Shown here: positions 1-8,460 of the stretch, piece after piece | Layout of the letters: each line of letters begins with the position of its first letter | Position numbering within the stretch: the stretch's first letter is position 1 | Source: Tubiluchus corallicola | Taxonomy: Eukaryota; Priapulida; Priapulimorpha; Priapulimorphida; Tubiluchidae | Direction of reading: 5' to 3' | Assembly: GCA_030141605.1 (NCBI GenBank) | Contig: JAQGDQ010001121.1 | Coordinates: forward strand, 1-26,468 | DNA: 26,468 nucleotides | Program-made: the position numbers and the translations under genes | The notes under the pieces: model-generated | Told to the model about the DNA's origin: nothing | Databases searched by the model: none | Seen by the model: the letters and a program-made list of their open reading frames with translations, nothing else

Positions 1-2972
1 TTCATTTTCCACATTGCATCTTACAATTAACATTAAAATACAGATAATTTTCCATTTGAGTAAATATAAATATAAATATGAATAAATGCAGTATTATCAA
101 GAAATTACAGAATGCGGGATACATGTGCAAATTTCATTACAGAATAATTTTTTGATGCATACAGTTTGAGCCTAAAAGCATAGCTTGACAGGCCAAACTG
201 TATGTGGAAATCTTAAAAAAAAATGGGGGGGGAGTAGTGAATGAAAGATGAAATGGAGCGAGAACTAAGAAAAACTCTGATCATGGTTACAAAGTGTTCG
301 GTATCCTGTTAAACATAGTCACGTTATATTAAGATTACTGTAGGAAAAAATGCTGGTTATTACCATTATTAAATTGTGTTACTCTTAATACTTTTGAAAT
401 ATTTCTTTTCTGACGGTTTTTTTAAAAGTTAAAAGGGAGTGACTACATTTCGATTTGCGGCTTAGTCTGTTCCATAGGACTGGCCCCATATAGCTAATGA
501 AGTGTTTCGCCATATTTGTTCTACAACGTCTTGGTATATATTCATTATGTCTGGTATTGTATTTTTTTACATTTATCTTGACTGGATTTTCAAAAAAAGT
601 TGGAAATAAGTTGTTGTTGGTTCTATACATGTATATACATCCACTAAAATTAATAACATCATCCAGAAGTAATATTTGACATTGCTTAAAATGTGTAGTA
701 GTAATTGTGCTCCTTTTGTCTAGTTTGAAGATGACACGTAAAAATTTTCGTTGTAAAACTCTTAAAGCATTCTAAATTTGTAGTATAAGTAAAGACCCAT
801 AATGTTGTGCAGTAATTTAAATATGATAATATTAAACTGTTGTATAATGTTAGAAGATGTTCGGTGTTCAGAAAGTTTTTAATATATGAGATGATACCTA
901 TATTTTTTGATATTTTTAATCTGATCATGAATATATATGGTCGCCAGTCTAGATGCTCATTCAGTATTAATCCCAGAAATTTCAGTTCTTTTACACGTGT
1001 AATTCTTTTGTGGTCTATTATTAAATCGTGGTTCGCCTGAATTGGTTTATTTCGGGATCTAAACAGAATGTATTTTGTTTTTGATGAATTTAGTGAAAGT
1101 TTATTTGTTTTGAACCATATAGCTAGATCATGTAGAACTGTATTGATGTAATCAATATTGGTTTCTATTTTATGAAAGCTAAAAAAATGCTTGTATCATC
1201 AGCAAACTGAAATAAATTGTGATTTTTAACACAAAATTTGATGTCATTAATATAAATTAGAAAAAGTAGTGGCCCAAGGACTGAGCCTTGGGGCACGCCA
1301 CATTTGATTGGTGCTACATCTGAAAAAGCGTTATTGTATTTTACTGTCTGAGTGCGCCCTGTTAAATAATTCTTTAGACACATATGAGGCAAACCTCTGA
1401 TACCTTAATAGTACAACTTATTTAGCAGAATGTCATGGTTTACTGTATCAAATGCTTTTGATAGGTCGCAAAATACTCCGTAGGATGTGCCATTTTTTTC
1501 AACAGTATTAATGATATTTTCTATAATTTTTGTTAAGGCCATTTCAGTGGAGCTACCTTTTCTGAAACCAAATTGTTTATTACTCAGAATTCTTTTTTTT
1601 ATTAAATAATGAGATAACTGATTGTAAAAAACTTTTTCTAATATTTTTGAAATAAAAGGCAATAAGGACACTGGTCTATAATTGTTCAGAGACATGGGAT
1701 CATCTGATTTAAACAAAGGAACAATAATTGATTCTTTCAATTTCGTTGGTATTTCACCTGTAAGAAAAGATAAATTAATTAAATATTGCAAAGGTTTAGA
1801 GATGTAGTCGATGGTGTCTATTACGACTTTAGGTAACATTTTGTCCTTACCAGGACCTTTATTCCGATTAAACGATTTACAAGTATTTATTATATCATTT
1901 TCTGTTACTGCACTAATAAAAAAGCTTTGTCGGTAGGTACCTTTAAGATATGTACATGGATTTATGTTTGTGTTTTCAATTTGTTCTGATAATATTGGTC
2001 CAATATTGGCAAAGCAATCATTAAAAGCATTTGCCACCTCTACATTATTTTTAATTAATTTATTGTTTATGAACAACGTAATGGGTCGATTTTGTCTTTC
2101 TTTATGCATAATTTCTTTCATTGTATCCCATGTCTTTTTTATGTTATCTTTAACTGTCATCAATCTATCCCTATAATACTGACATTTTGATGCTTTTATA
2201 ACTGTATTAAGTTCATTTCTATATCGTTTGTATTCTACTTCAGATACGTCATTATTTGTCTTGTTCACCAGAGAACGATACATTTTATTTTTCCGCTTAA
2301 CACTTACTAAAAGTGCTGTAGTGATCCAAGGTTTTTTTGCTACTTGATGACTGTTATTGCTTTTCTGTAGTTTAATATGTTTATTATAAATATCAGAAAG
2401 CTTAGTATGAAATAAATTGTATGCGTCTTCAGTATTAGTTGCAGAATATAAATCTGACCAGTCACATTGATTTAAATCTTGGATAATTTTGTTTTTTATA
2501 TGAACATTATAAATATGTTTGCGCACGTATTCCTTACTGTATGTTTCAATTTTGAGATCAATAATTAGAAAAATTGGGAGGTGATCTGTTATATCTGTTA
2601 GAAAAATACCTGATTTATACTTATAATCTAGTGCATTAGTAAATATATTATCAATTAGTGTTGCTGAATAAGGCGTAATTCTTGTTGGTCTTGTAACAGT
2701 AGGAAACAGATAATTGGTCAGCATTGTGTCTAAAAAGTGTCCGGTTTCGTTCTGAGAAGCGTGGTTTATTAAATTTATATTATAGTCTCCTAGTAAGAAA
2801 ATATGTTTGTTTTGTCTATTAACAATTGCCATAGTGTTCTGTATTTTGTCTGTAAAATGGTTAGGATTTTCACCAGGTGGTCTATATATTACTCCCATTA
2901 TTGTATTTTTATTCTTGCTGCGTAATTCAATGAAAAGTGATTCTATGTCTGGATCATTGATGTGGCATAGGT
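1..2972 (-). mobile_element. LINE relic 1 (CR1/jockey-like non-LTR retrotransposon), 5'-truncated
   Basis: On the minus strand the endonuclease tail, the RT and a C-terminal domain follow in the usual LINE order. The 5' end is cut at about 2972, where block X begins, so ORF1 and the N-terminal endonuclease are missing, as is typical of incomplete reverse transcription. Positions 1-384 lie beyond the ORF2 stop and would be 3' UTR; an A-run followed by a G-run lies near 212-232. The 3' end is probably outside the window. The clade is inferred from motif style (GVPQGSVLGPLLF, FADD) and not from a tree. Confidence 0.85.
385..2967 (-). pseudogene. LINE ORF2 remnant: endonuclease C-terminus plus reverse transcriptase
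   Basis: This would have encoded the endonuclease-RT protein that nicks target DNA and copies element RNA onto it. The frame is open from about 2967 to 1405. It begins inside the endonuclease (GVIYRPPG, LLGDYNINL, RPTRITPYSATLIDNIF, DHLPIF), passes a linker and enters the RT (PIFLKSDDP-like region, NYRPVSLLP, FGFRKGSSTEMAL, FCDLSKAFDTVNH). A single TAA at 1405-1407 replaces the second or third Tyr expected in 'KLYYYGIRG'. The same frame then resumes with GVPQGSVLGPLLFLIYINDI and the catalytic FADD box (1165-1404). A one-base frameshift near 1177 and others near 690 split the thumb (686-1176) and the C-terminal part (385-630, ending in RKEIFQKY). The relic is non-functional but quite young, because most of the frame is intact. 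Confidence 0.88.
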
Positions 2973-3962
2973 TTTACCTAACACTTGAGAACTAAAAATG
3001 AACACAACAGGTAAACAATTAATCCAAGTTTACATAATGAACTGCAGCAGTAGGCGATATGAGAATAAAACACAACTCGCACATTTTGCGCCATTCACAA
3101 AAAGAGAAAACTACAATATGGGAAATCGAAAACATGTGAATGGGACTCAAAAACAACCCACCAGGACCACTACAAACATCAAGGGACATAGTCAAACAAA
3201 TTTCAAACACAGAAACAGATGCAGTGCTCTCACTGCTTCATTCATTACATCATTTCATTCTGAAGCAGTGTCTTCTTTATCATACGATTCACTTCAAATT
3301 TTCAGATTATTTTAATTACTTTTTTTCTTTCACTGTGTGGGACAATCTAACAAGCCCTGCTTTTTGATTGCCGGCAACACATTTACATTTGTAACTAGGT
3401 GAACAGTGTGTGAGGCTATTCTTGTGCAGAAACAATAAAAATTTATTTGTACTATGTTCATTGTAGGCCCTTTCGCCATATATTGTACATGAAACTATTG
3501 TAAATGTGTCATGTTAAATAAATGACTTATGAGAGGGCGATAATGTACCACCAATGATAGTTGGGTATTAAGAATTAAGCCGTGCTTCAAAAAAATATAG
3601 AAGACCGCCACTACCTTGACATTTTGACCATCAATTGCAGTATAAAATTAATATAACGCTCTAATTAAAATGCTAAGTGCAAGGTTGAAGCCAATCCAAT
3701 CACCTCTGCATGCAGTATGGTGAGAGCCAAGCTGGCTTTTGCAATGCTCCACAATTCTAGTACAAAGACAATGACCGGCACACACCACTTGAAGAACTTG
3801 CCAAGTCGTTCACACTGCTAGTTCATTTTCAGAGGGGAATCTCTACGTCTGAACATCATCATCGTCTTAGGTGCTTTCATTATGTAACTGTTGGGCATGG
3901 AGTAGGGCACTAACAGAAGTAGAGCAATAAGTGCACATAGGCTAGTCCAAGTAGGACGTGTA
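2973..3962. repeat. Duplicated block Xa, first copy (partner 22467-23173)
   Basis: The sequence starting TTTTACCTAACACTTGAGAA recurs in the same orientation at 22467. Matching segments include ACCCACCAGGACCACTACA, CATACGATTCACTTCAAATT and GGTGAGAGCCAAGCTGGCTT. Relative to its partner this copy carries about 180 extra bases at roughly 3539-3718 and about 34 extra bases near 3459-3492. Short open frames here are not shared in frame with the partner and show no domain. I take it as non-coding flank of the ZNF tandem unit, or an older dispersed repeat. Confidence 0.8.
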
Positions 3963-4321
3963 GTACATGGGCTAGCTCAAATAGTATGCATCATATATGG
4001 ACTGCCCAAGTAGGACACCAGACATTTGTAAATTGTCAAGCGCTATATCCACCATTATTATAAAGTTACTTTTTTAATACAAAAGACAGCTATTCTAGTT
4101 TATTTAAAGAACTTCAAGTTTTGTAAATGTCGCTAAAATATAACACGAGTTAAAAATATTTAAGACGAGCAAGTTAGAGGGCAGCTCTGTCTGTCTAAGA
4201 GGGCCCATAATTTCATTAGCATATAGGCCCTAAAGGTTATAATCCAGCCCTGATTACAGAGCGCATCTTAGTTGTGTGGATCAAATCGGTACTGATGTCG
4301 TTTGCAACAGTCGTAAAGCAA
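3963..4321. other. Unannotated gap between the two duplicated X segments
   Basis: I see no gene, RNA or repeat here. The corresponding stretch in the second X copy (23174-23786) is unrelated, so one or both copies have had this segment replaced. Confidence 0.5.
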
Positions 4322-4797
4322 AGCCATGGAAATACATGTTGACAGTCGTGTACAAATACGTGTTGACAGTTGTGTACAGATACGTGTTGACAGCCGTGTA
4401 CAGATTTGTTAATTGATAGTTGTGAATGATTATTATCTATGAAAAGTCAAAAGAAAATGTATATACCGTGTGATACATTTGAAAATCATTGATGGCTCAT
4501 TGCTTAACAAAAGCGTCTGTAGCTTTTACTCGATAAATGAATCTGGTTTGGCAGGTTCTTCAAGTTTTAGTTCATGGTTTCTAACACGTTCATTTTTGGA
4601 TATAGTAGTAGTAGTTAAAACAAGAAGTGTGTAGTACGCTTTTAATCTATGTAGCTTGAGATGTACCATCTCTGTTGCTAACATCGGAACATGTTTTTAT
4701 ATACTAATGCCACTGCTTTCTCAAGTCGTCAAATCCAAGCTGTTTTGCAACGTTTGCAAATGGCTACTGTAGGTGGCAGCAGCATTGTAGTGAACAG
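4322..4797. repeat. Duplicated block Xb, first copy (partner 23787-24346), with short 24-bp array
   Basis: Positions 4342-4408 hold about three units of the 24-bp repeat ACAGTCGTGTACAAATACGTGTTG. Non-repetitive sequence shared with the second copy follows, including ATGTATATACCGTGTGAT, TTTTACTCGATAAATGAATC and ATATAGCTTGAGATGTAC-like stretches. The partner copy has about eight units of the 24-bp repeat, so the array has changed length since duplication. No coding capacity is conserved. Confidence 0.8.
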
Positions 4798-5109
4798 TGG
4801 CTCTATACATGCTGTTTTATTATAATCTCTTCCATTTGTAAACATGATTTAAACTCTCCGTTAAAGCAAGTGAACCACAAACGTTACAACTGCATCTGGG
4901 TTCTTGTAAAATCCGAAGTTTAAATCTGGAAATTCATATTTTTATGTTGATTAATTAGAACTTGGTCATAGTAAAAATAAATTAGTATTGTGCATATAAA
5001 AAAATTTCTGTCCTTTTTTGTTTGAAAATCGAAGTTGAAACCCAAAGACTTAATTACTTATTTTGTTTACAATTTTGTCGTAAAGGACTTATGATTTTAA
5101 TTTTATTCC
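4798..5109. other. AT-rich intergenic sequence
   Basis: Similarity to the second X copy stops near 4797. I find no gene, RNA or repeat in these 310 bases. Confidence 0.5.
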
Positions 5110-5590
5110 TAGTGGCGGCTCGTGTATAGGTACTGTGGAATTGCAGCACCCCCTGGTTTCACTCAATGTTATCGACAATATTCAACATAATAAGTCTTTT
5201 TTCTTTAGTTGTTTCTTTATACTTGTACGGATTCAAAGCACGTGAGGGTACTTTCTCTAAATGGGCTCAGATATGTGCGCATGCGGTCACGCACACATAT
5301 CTGAGCCCAGGTAGAGAAAGTACTGTCCCTCACCCAGTTTGTTGTCATCTCGTACTTTAAAAGTCATGTACCGACATACTCTTGAACTACGACAATTTAG
5401 GCTATTCGTAAGCAAACAATTTTTTGTTTAGGATTTTATCAAGTTTATGTATAAACTTTCACATGTTTCTTTGCATAAAATACAAATTACAACATAAAAC
5501 TTACACATGCTTGTTTTGTTTTACCCAGTATTTGAACAACTAAAAATTTTCTGAAGCAGCCCCCCCCCTAAGTTTAGCAAGCCGCCATTG
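5110..5590. mobile_element. Possible MITE-like non-autonomous DNA transposon
   Basis: The segment begins TAGTGGCGGCT (5110-5120) and ends AGCCGCCATTG (5580-5590). Read inward, 9 of 11 terminal bases match, which is consistent with an ancestral CAGTGGCGGCT inverted terminus. It carries the C-rich stretches GCAGCACCCCCTGG and GCAGCCCCCCCCC near the two ends and a long hairpin in the middle. No transposase frame is present and I could not see a convincing target-site duplication, so family assignment is open; a hAT-like origin is only a guess. Confidence 0.4.
5242..5333. repeat. Long imperfect inverted repeat (hairpin)
   Basis: The left arm reads GTGAGGG then TACTTTCTCT, then TGGGCTCAGATATGTG. 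The right arm reads CACATATCTGAGCCCA, then AGAGAAAGTA, then CCCTCAC. The arms are complementary over about 35-38 bp, with a 2-base mismatch (AA against AC/GG side) and a 4-base bulge in the right arm, around a short apical loop near 5283-5292. It lies inside the possible MITE. It could fold in RNA as a precursor-like hairpin or extrude as a cruciform. Confidence 0.85.
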
Positions 5591-6239
5591 TTCCCATAGT
5601 TGATTCCGACAATGTGTTACAGAAACAAGAAAATGTATTATACACAGCACTGACATATAACACTTTTATGATGTCACATTTCATGTCAAAAATTATTTAT
5701 TTATTGAACGAGTTAAAAAACCATTTCATGTTGCACAAAATTTGCACACCTTAGTATAAAAATACATCAAATAAATACATACATAATAACAGTTTTCAAG
5801 AAAAAGAAAGGATGAAGTAAAACTTTTATTTTCCTTCCCTTTTTAGTTGTCATTACTTACGAAGATTTTTACCTTATACCTATTTTACAAAGACAATTGC
5901 TTTAGCAAATGAATATTTTTCTAGTCAAAATAAATACTCCTATTTTTCCAACTCTAACTTCATAAATTGAACCTAAGCTGCAATGTTGGTTGTTGTTCAT
6001 TTGTTCGTCAGTCAGTGGATAAGTCAGCATGCCAGCCAGTTGGTTAATCAAGCAGTCTGCCATAAGTCACTCCATTAGCCAGTTAGTTGGTTTATTTACT
6101 TTTTCTTTGTATTGTCTTTTGTTTATTTACTCATAGATTTAAGTAATCCACGACTAACTGACTGACCAACAGCTAGTGTGTTTTAATGGTTGATGCCGCA
6201 AGTGTTCAAACAGAACATTACAGTCACAGTCAGTAAGTA

Positions 6240-6245
6240 TTTATT
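6240..6245 (-). terminator. Candidate polyadenylation signal AATAAA for ZNF A
   Basis: TTTATT on the plus strand reads AATAAA on the minus strand, about 255 bases past the ZNF A stop. The same signal at the same relative place follows ZNF B (15804-15809), which supports it modestly in an AT-rich background. Confidence 0.4.
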
Positions 6246-6498
6246 TCACTTTGTTTTCTCTTTTGTCCATTGAGTCATTCATTCACATAATTAATGAATA
6301 ACTGACTAAGAGATTTAGTGTTTTAATGGTTGACCAGCAATCATTTAGTTTGTTTTTACAACAGATGACTATCATGATTACAAGGTGCCCCATAAATGCA
6401 TTGACTCAGTACAACTTGACCTGAATGCTTGATTTACACTGAAATGATTAAATTGTAATTTATCTACACCAAGGTTAACATGCTGCCCACTGCCATGT

Positions 6499-7509
6499 CT
6501 ACGCTGTATGAGTGTTCACATGCCTGACAAGATTACTTTTCCAAGAAAACGATTTGTCACATAAGTCACATTTGTGGGGTTTCAATCCAGTGTGAGTGTT
6601 CATGTGCGTGAGAAGATTACTTCGCTGAGCAAATGATTTGTCACACAAGTCACATTTGTGAGGTTTCAATCCAGTGTGAGTGTTCATGTGCGTGAGAAGA
6701 CTATATCTCGCAGAAAATGATTTGTCACATAAGTCACATTTGTGGGGTTTCATTCCAGTATGAGTTTTGATGTGACTGAGAAGATGATCACGGCGAGAAA
6801 ATGATTTGACACATAAGTCACATTTGTGGGGTTTCATTCCAGTGTGAGTGTTCATGTGCTTGAGAAGATTACCTCGCTTAGCAAATGATTTGTCACATAA
6901 GTCACATCTGTGGGGTTTCATTCCAGTATGTGTGTTCATGTGACTGAGAAGATGACCTCGCTGAGAAAATGACTTGTCACATAAGTCACATTTGTGGGGT
7001 TTCATTCCAGCATGAGTGTTCATATGCTTGCAAAGAGTACTTCGGTGAGAAAATGATTTGTCACATAAGTCACATCTGTGGGGCTTCATTCCAGTATGTG
7101 TGTTCATGTGACTGAGAAGATTACCTCGCCGAGAAAATGATTTGTCACATAAATCACATTTGTGAGGTTTCATTCCAGTATGAGTGTTCATGTGGCTGAG
7201 AAGATGACCTTGCTGAGCAAATGATTTGTCACATAAGTCACATTTGTGGGGTTTCAATCCAGTGTGAGTGTTCATGTGCCTGAGAAGATCACCTCGCTGA
7301 GCAAATGATTTTTCACATAAGTCACATTTGTGGGGTTTCATTCCAGTATGAGTGTTCATGTGCGTGAGAAGATGACTTCGCTGAGCAAATGATTTGTCAC
7401 ATAAGTCACATTTGTGGGGCTTCATTCCAGTATGAATGTTCAGGTGCGTGAGAAGATGACTTTGCTGAGAGAATGATTTGTGGCACTGGTCACACCTGTG
7501 AGGTTTCAT
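6499..7509 (-). CDS. ZNF A: C2H2 zinc-finger protein, 12 fingers (N-terminus uncertain)
   Basis: Encodes 12 consecutive C2H2 fingers of 28 residues, each of the form KPHKCDLCDKSF-x5-L-x2-HMNTH and joined by TGMKP or TGLKP in place of the usual TGEKP. Every finger keeps both Cys and both His. Such proteins bind DNA in the nucleus, usually as transcriptional regulators. Predicted base-contact residues (-1,2,3,6) by finger are QSHT, QSHT, QGDR, QGHS, RGNS, HSTK, QGHS, KGNK, RDHS, AYST, QSNT, WSNR. The stop is TAG at 6499-6501 just after the last finger, so there is no C-terminal domain. The frame is open upstream to a TAG at 7612-7614 but holds no ATG before 7507-7509, inside the first linker. 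The true start is therefore either that ATG or in an upstream exon. No effector domain (KRAB, BTB, ZAD) is visible. Confidence 0.85.
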   Translation of the reverse strand: MKPHRCDQCHKSFSQQSHLLTHLNIHTGMKPHKCDLCDKSFAQRSHLLTHMNTHTGMKPHKCDLCEKSFAQRGDLLRHMNTHTGLKPHKCDLCDKSFAQQGHLLSHMNTHTGMKPHKCDLCDKSFSRRGNLLSHMNTHTGMKPHRCDLCDKSFSHRSTLCKHMNTHAGMKPHKCDLCDKSFSQRGHLLSHMNTHTGMKPHRCDLCDKSFAKRGNLLKHMNTHTGMKPHKCDLCVKSFSRRDHLLSHIKTHTGMKPHKCDLCDKSFSARYSLLTHMNTHTGLKPHKCDLCDKSFAQRSNLLTHMNTHTGLKPHKCDLCDKSFSWKSNLVRHVNTHTA

Positions 7510-7512
7510 ACC

Positions 7513-7573
7513 TGTGTAAAGAGTGCTTATAAAGTGTACTTTGATGGCGAAATGATTTCTTGCACTGACCACA
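7513..7573 (-). pseudogene. Degenerate extra zinc finger upstream of ZNF A, out of frame
   Basis: In a different minus frame this stretch reads CGQCKKSFRHQSTLYKHSLH, a finger with C-x2-C-x12-H spacing but a short His-His gap. It runs into the first linker with a frame change, as though about two bases had been lost before ACAGGTATG. The same frame change is present in ZNF B, so it predates the duplication. Alternatively CTCTTTACACAG just before GTATGAAACC may be a splice acceptor. Confidence 0.6.
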
Positions 7574-7669
7574 GCTACAAGCTTTAATGGAGTTTTTGCA
7601 TAACTGTGAGACTAGCTTCCCCAAGAGCAGAGATCACAGCTCCGAGACTTCAGTTCAGTGCAGGAGGTG

Positions 7670-7692
7670 ACACCTGTATCAAAAAGAAAGGA
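7670..7692 (-). other. Candidate splice acceptor upstream of ZNF A
   Basis: On the minus strand CTTTCTTTTTGATACAG (AG at 7674-7675) is a pyrimidine-rich acceptor-like site, and it is conserved at 17322-17340 upstream of ZNF B. The sequence after it has a stop in all three frames before the finger array (in the array frame, TAG at 7612-7614), so an exon starting here would be 5' untranslated or require the internal acceptor near 7510. Confidence 0.45.
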
Positions 7693-7965
7693 AAACTAAA
7701 ATTTACAGTTAAAAATGCAACATCCTTATTGAATATCAATATTAAGACTATGTAACAGGTTTAAGATTTAAGAACACCATCTAGAAACATTAGTTTATTG
7801 ACACAAAAGCAATTTGCAATTACAAATATCTACATAAAGAATCTACAATTCTACATTTTTGAATGTTAATAAGTGAAAACGGAGCAAATAGCTAAGAAAT
7901 AATTTCATTTTCTGACCATTTTTTCTCTTTTATCCTTTCTTATTCTTCCTATTTTTGTACTCCTT

Positions 7966-8033
7966 ATACAAAGTCGTGTGCTTACAATAATGCAAGGGTG
8001 GCAATTGTCCCTCTGCCTCCCCCACCCCCTGTT
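7966..8033. repeat. Single copy of the 69-bp minisatellite unit
   Basis: TACAAAGTCGTGTGCTTACA through CCACCCCCTGTT matches one unit of the array at 17607-19320. The flanks on both sides match the flanks of that array, so this is the unexpanded version of the same locus. Confidence 0.9.
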
Positions 8034-8172
8034 GCTTTTACATGAACTCTAAATTACTAAGCAGAAGTATCAAAATAATCAACCAATAAATTAAGTGAAA
8101 ATTCAGCTTTGGAACTTGATCGTTCACACAGCTGCTTTTACTGACTGGTATAAGGACTGATACGATTTTTTA

Positions 8173-8460
8173 TTCAAGGACTTCCAAATTTTTTATATGT
8201 TTGTGAAGCGATGCAATAGAATTATCATCTGCATAGTTATGTAGATAGCATGAGTCAAAGAATCTGAAACTATCATTCAAATGCAAGTTAAAAAGCAGTG
8301 GTCCAAGAATGTACACTTGAGGCACCCCATTTTTTATTAACTTCCTGGCATTATAACTGCTCTACTTTTATTCTCTGGTATCTATCAAAAAGGAAAAAAA
8401 CCGATCATAAGGAGGCTATTGGGTTACAAGTTATAGAGTACAAGTTTGTTTAGAGGTGGG
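8173..8460 (-). pseudogene. RT fragment with motifs B and C, downstream of the repeated motif A
   Basis: The minus-strand frame reads NGVPQVYILGPLLFNLHLND (GVPQ at 8318-8329), then HNYADDNSIASLHKH with the catalytic YADD box at 8224-8235, ending at a TAA (8170-8172). The GVPQG glycine is lost (GVPQV), and stops and frame breaks separate it from the array (8330-8450), where the usual finger-palm linker would be. It is a clear relic of a CR1-like LINE RT and not functional. Confidence 0.82.

Larger units (their letters stand above)
5880..8064. repeat. Duplicated block Z, first copy: the ZNF A unit (partner 15435-17606)
   Basis: Similarity to the second copy runs from the degenerate AACTGAACCTAAGC region, through the 3' flank (AACTTGACCTGAATGCTTGA), the whole finger array and the upstream exon-intron sequence. 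It ends in TTGCTTTTACATGAACTC, where the 4-kb LINE insertion starts. Orientation is direct, giving a tandem duplication with a 9.56-kb period. This makes ZNF A and ZNF B recent paralogues. Confidence 0.9.

Noticed and set aside
3019-3367. Short frames in block X as exons
   Set aside because: Comparison with 22467-22800 shows indels that are not multiples of three, so no frame is preserved.
7510-7572. GTG at 7570-7572 as the start of ZNF A, and the equivalent in ZNF B
   Set aside because: The codon is GTG and not ATG; non-ATG starts are rare in animals and nothing here supports one.
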